From: Propionibacteriaceae bacterium
GTDB taxonomy: Bacteria; Actinomycetota; Actinomycetes; Propionibacteriales; Propionibacteriaceae
Assembly (NCBI GenBank): GCA_031282235.1
Contig: JAITED010000194.1
Coordinates: forward strand, 1 to 7,325
Direction of reading: 5' to 3'
Length of the DNA stretch: 7,325 nt
Positions 5,259 to 7,325 of the stretch are shown here, in pieces. The notes below the pieces were generated by a model. The model ran no database searches. It had not been told where the DNA came from and saw only the letters and a list, made by a program, of their open reading frames with translations. Numbering within the stretch: the first letter of the stretch is position 1; each line of letters starts with the position of its first letter. The position numbers and the translations under genes are program-made.

Positions 5259-6365
5259 ATGTTCGACATCGGTAGGTCAAAGCGCGCGGAACGGGCGTAT
5301 TCATTGGATGATTTGGTGATTGTGCCTACCCGGCGCACCCGGGGCATTGACCAAGTAAACCTTTCATGGCGTATCGACGCTATGAGCTTCGACTTCCCGC
5401 TGTTGGCGGCGCCGATGGACTCCGTGATGAGCCCGGAGACCGCCATCCAATTTGGCCAAATGGGGGGCTTGGGGGTGCTCAACCTAGAGGGGTTGTGGAC
5501 GCGCTACGAAGACCCGCAGCCGATTTTCGACGAGTTGGCGGCCGTCACCGACCAGCACGCGGCCACCAAACTGATGCAGTTGCGCTACGCCGCCCCGGTG
5601 CAGCCGGAGTTGATAACCGCTCGGATGCAGCAGATTCGCGCCGCTGGCGTGCCGGTGGCTGGCTCCCTCAGCCCGCAGCACGCCCGGCAGTTCGCTAGCG
5701 TGCTGGTGAACACCAACCCCGATTTCTTCGTGATACGCGGCACAGCGGTTTCTGCGGAACACGTCTCTGATGCGCAGGAACCGTTGAACCTGAAACGCTT
5801 CATCTACGATTTGGACGTGCCGGTGATTGTGGGCGGCTGTGCATCGTATCAGACGGCACTACATCTGATGCGTACCGGGGCCGCTGGCGTATTGGTGGGT
5901 TTCGGCGGCGCGGCTACCAAAACCACCCGCAAGGTGTTGGGCATTCAGGTGCCGATGGCCACCGCCATCTCCGACGCTGCCGAGGCGCGCCGCGACTATC
6001 TGGACGAATCCGGCGGTCGCTACGTCCACATCATCGCTGATTCCGCGATGGGCACTTCGGGCGACATCGCCAAAGCGCTGGCGTGCGGTGCGGACGCCGC
6101 CATGATTGGCTCCCCCTTGGCGCGCGCCGCTGAGGCTCCCGGTCGGGGCTACCACTGGGGCGCAGAGGCGTGGCATGAGAACCTCCCACGCGGCGAGCGG
6201 GTGCATCTCCAAACCGTCGGCACTCTGGAACAGATTGTGCTGGGCCCCTCCACCATCCCCGACGGCACCATGAATCTGGTGGGCGCGCTGCGCCGTACCT
6301 TGGCCTCCACCGGCTACACCGAAGTCAAAGACTTCCAACGTATTGACCTTGTCATCTTGAACTAA
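5259..6365 (+). CDS. guaB3: GuaB3 family IMP dehydrogenase-related protein
   Basis: A 368-residue TIM-barrel protein of the IMP dehydrogenase/GMP reductase superfamily, without the CBS-domain insertion. The start motif GRSKRAERAYSLDDLVIVP (5-23), APMDSVMSP (51-59), GGLGVLN (69-75), VPVIVGGCASY (187-197), GGRYVHIIADSAMGTSGDIA (252-271) and CGADAAMIGSPLA (276-288) mark the actinobacterial GuaB3 group, which usually coexists with a true GuaB. In classical IMPDH the active-site loop reads GxGxGSICTTR; here it is GFGGAATKTTR (214-224), with Lys221 where the catalytic cysteine aligns. Genuine IMPDH or GMP reductase chemistry by the usual thioimidate route therefore looks unlikely; the actual activity is unproven. 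The Asp in IADSAM, which binds the nucleotide ribose in IMPDH, is kept. The gene diverges from secY and appears to start leaderless. Confidence 0.9.
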   Translation: MFDIGRSKRAERAYSLDDLVIVPTRRTRGIDQVNLSWRIDAMSFDFPLLAAPMDSVMSPETAIQFGQMGGLGVLNLEGLWTRYEDPQPIFDELAAVTDQHAATKLMQLRYAAPVQPELITARMQQIRAAGVPVAGSLSPQHARQFASVLVNTNPDFFVIRGTAVSAEHVSDAQEPLNLKRFIYDLDVPVIVGGCASYQTALHLMRTGAAGVLVGFGGAATKTTRKVLGIQVPMATAISDAAEARRDYLDESGGRYVHIIADSAMGTSGDIAKALACGADAAMIGSPLARAAEAPGRGYHWGAEAWHENLPRGERVHLQTVGTLEQIVLGPSTIPDGTMNLVGALRRTLASTGYTEVKDFQRIDLVILN

Positions 6366-6406
6366 TCATTATTACGCCTCGCCGCTAAAGTAGTACGCTT
6401 AATCGT

Positions 6407-6412
6407 TAAAAT
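6407..6412 (+). promoter_or_regulatory. Candidate -10 box for right-edge gene
   Basis: TAAAAT matches the -10 consensus at five of six positions in an AT-rich patch of the gap after guaB3. No clear -35 hexamer sits 16-18 bases upstream. Downstream, before the start codon, are a small palindrome TTCGT-TC-ACGAA (6424-6435) that could be an operator, and a hairpin GGTTC/GAACC (6443-6447 with 6456-6460). Confidence 0.35.
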
Positions 6413-6461
6413 ATTCGGGAGATTTCGTTCACGAATGTTTAAGGTTCTTTTTGCGGAACCC

Positions 6462-6467
6462 GAGGAG
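6462..6467 (+). promoter_or_regulatory. Shine-Dalgarno of right-edge gene
   Basis: GAGGAG lies 6 bases before the ATG at 6474 and decides that start. A 5-bp hairpin (6443-6460) ends one base upstream of it, close enough to affect access to the site. Confidence 0.65.
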
Positions 6468-6473
6468 AAATAG

Positions 6474-7325
6474 ATGATATCAAAGCGCGGCTTCGACCCT
6501 GCCGACGACGAGACACCGGAGCCGGAGTCGCAGTCCCAGACCCCCCGCCGTCTTGCGAGTTCCGCCGAAACCGACCCCTCCCCGGTACCTGACCCCATCT
6601 GGTACGGCGACACTCCCCTCACATTCGCACCGGCTGCGGCTACCGCTGACACCGATGCGGTTACAGAGGTTGATACGGATGCAACACCAGATGCGGATAC
6701 AGAACCAGATGCGGACCTAGAACCAGATACGGATACCACACCAGATATAGACGTAACACCGGATACGGATACGGACACAGAAACTGAACCAGAAACCGAC
6801 ACTCCCGCCCCCGAAGCCGACACTCCCACTCCAGAAACCACCCCCCGGAAGCCCACTATCAGCAAGGGCAGCATCGCCGCTAAAGTGGCGGGGTTGCTGC
6901 TGGCTATCGCCGCCAGCGCCAGTGTGGTGTGGCTGGCACTCGCCGCGCACCGCTCCGATATGCTCCCAGAGCGCTACTTCTGGTTCGCGGTAGGGGGCTC
7001 AGTAGCGGTGGTTTTGGCACTCGGCGTAGGGCTCGTCATGGTACGGCCACACCGCCGCCGAGTGGGCTATGCGCTGCTGATGTGCGCCGCCGCCCTAGTC
7101 ACCGCCGGAAGCCTATTCCTAGCCAACGTGTTCGCCAACGTAAAGCATTTCACCGACGGCATCTCCGGCGGTATTCAGTCCGTCACCCTCACGTATGTCA
7201 TCATCGCGCCGTTGCCCGCCGGTTTGACCAACCCGGATGCGACGGATCTGCCCCCCGCTACCGGCACTTCCCCCAGCCCTGGTGCATCCCCCGCGACCCC
7301 GAGCGCTACCCCCACGAAACCAACT
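6474..7325 (+). CDS. Three-helix membrane protein, probable LCP family (3' truncated)
   Basis: The frame is open for 284 codons and runs off the window. Residues 1-130 are hydrophilic and very acidic, rich in Asp, Glu, Thr and Pro, with five tandem hexapeptides of the form x(T/E)PDxD at 70-99. Three hydrophobic segments follow at about 135-158, 169-190 and 197-221. Basic residues before the first (RKPTISKG) and between the second and third (RPHRRR) put the N-terminus inside and the rest outside. The exported part begins SGGIQSVTLTYVIIA (231-245), then becomes a Thr/Pro/Ser/Ala-rich linker. Three helices followed by a strand resembling the TYxVxx start of the accessory domain suggest a Cps2A-like LytR-CpsA-Psr protein, which attaches glycopolymers to peptidoglycan. 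The catalytic LCP domain is not in view, so this rests on layout alone. The start is fixed by GAGGAG six bases upstream. Confidence 0.6.
   Translation, partial: MISKRGFDPADDETPEPESQSQTPRRLASSAETDPSPVPDPIWYGDTPLTFAPAAATADTDAVTEVDTDATPDADTEPDADLEPDTDTTPDIDVTPDTDTDTETEPETDTPAPEADTPTPETTPRKPTISKGSIAAKVAGLLLAIAASASVVWLALAAHRSDMLPERYFWFAVGGSVAVVLALGVGLVMVRPHRRRVGYALLMCAAALVTAGSLFLANVFANVKHFTDGISGGIQSVTLTYVIIAPLPAGLTNPDATDLPPATGTSPSPGASPATPSATPTKPT
6681..6770 (+). repeat. Five in-frame 18-bp repeats (hexapeptide xTPDxD)
   Basis: Five tandem 18-nt units encode ATPDAD, TEPDAD, LEPDTD, TTPDID and VTPDTD. Units are imperfect at DNA level but keep the pattern CC(A/G)-GAT-n-GA(T/C). The block uses AT-richer codons (ACA, CCA, GAA, GAT, ATA) than the GC-rich remainder of the gene. 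Repeats of this length can gain or lose units without breaking the frame. Confidence 0.8.

Noticed and set aside
6362..6874. 170-residue Ser/Val/Gly-rich reverse-strand frame
   Set aside because: It is the antisense shadow of the repetitive Asp/Thr/Pro region of the right-edge gene; its repetitiveness derives from the 18-bp repeats, and it has no supporting start signal.

Overview
The window is a stretch of actinomycete (Actinomycetota) chromosome. The main evidence is a DUF1707 protein whose domain is characteristic of that phylum, a GuaB3-type IMP dehydrogenase paralogue, a secY-adk-map cluster with a short-LID adenylate kinase, frequent GTG starts, and several start codons with a TAnnnT box 6-7 nt upstream and no Shine-Dalgarno, the usual look of leaderless actinobacterial transcripts. 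The moderate-to-high GC and the SecY sequence suggest Actinomycetales or Bifidobacteriales, but I cannot name a genus.

Layout. Positions 1-347 hold no convincing gene: an inverted repeat at the left edge, a small hairpin, copy A of a palindromic repeat family, and the leader of phnW. phnW (348-1463, +) encodes 2-aminoethylphosphonate-pyruvate aminotransferase and stands without other phosphonate genes in view. Just beyond its stop lies copy B of the same palindromic repeat, preceded by an extra tandem half-unit. Next come a small DUF3467 gene (1656-1928, -) and a small DUF1707 gene (1972-2286, +), divergent from a 43-bp gap with probable leaderless promoters. A compact reverse-strand operon secY-adk-map (5048 down to 2319) follows: SecYEG translocon pore, adenylate kinase and methionine aminopeptidase, joined by a 4-nt ATGA overlap and an 8- or 14-nt overlap. 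guaB3 (5259-6365, +) diverges from secY. The right edge holds the first 284 codons of a membrane protein (6474 to end, +) with a repetitive Asp/Pro/Thr N-terminal tail, three membrane helices and the beginning of an exported region. It is most likely an LCP (LytR-CpsA-Psr) family envelope protein.

The housekeeping part is conventional: protein export, N-terminal methionine removal, adenylate balance and purine metabolism. The accessory signal is at the left. phnW is bracketed by two directly oriented copies of a REPIN/MITE-like palindromic repeat and uses leucine codon TTA eight times, against none in guaB3. I found no wholly new multi-gene system. The items most worth checking are the repeat family and its bracketing of phnW, the loss of the canonical IMPDH cysteine in GuaB3, the repetitive tail of the right-edge protein, and the set of leaderless starts.
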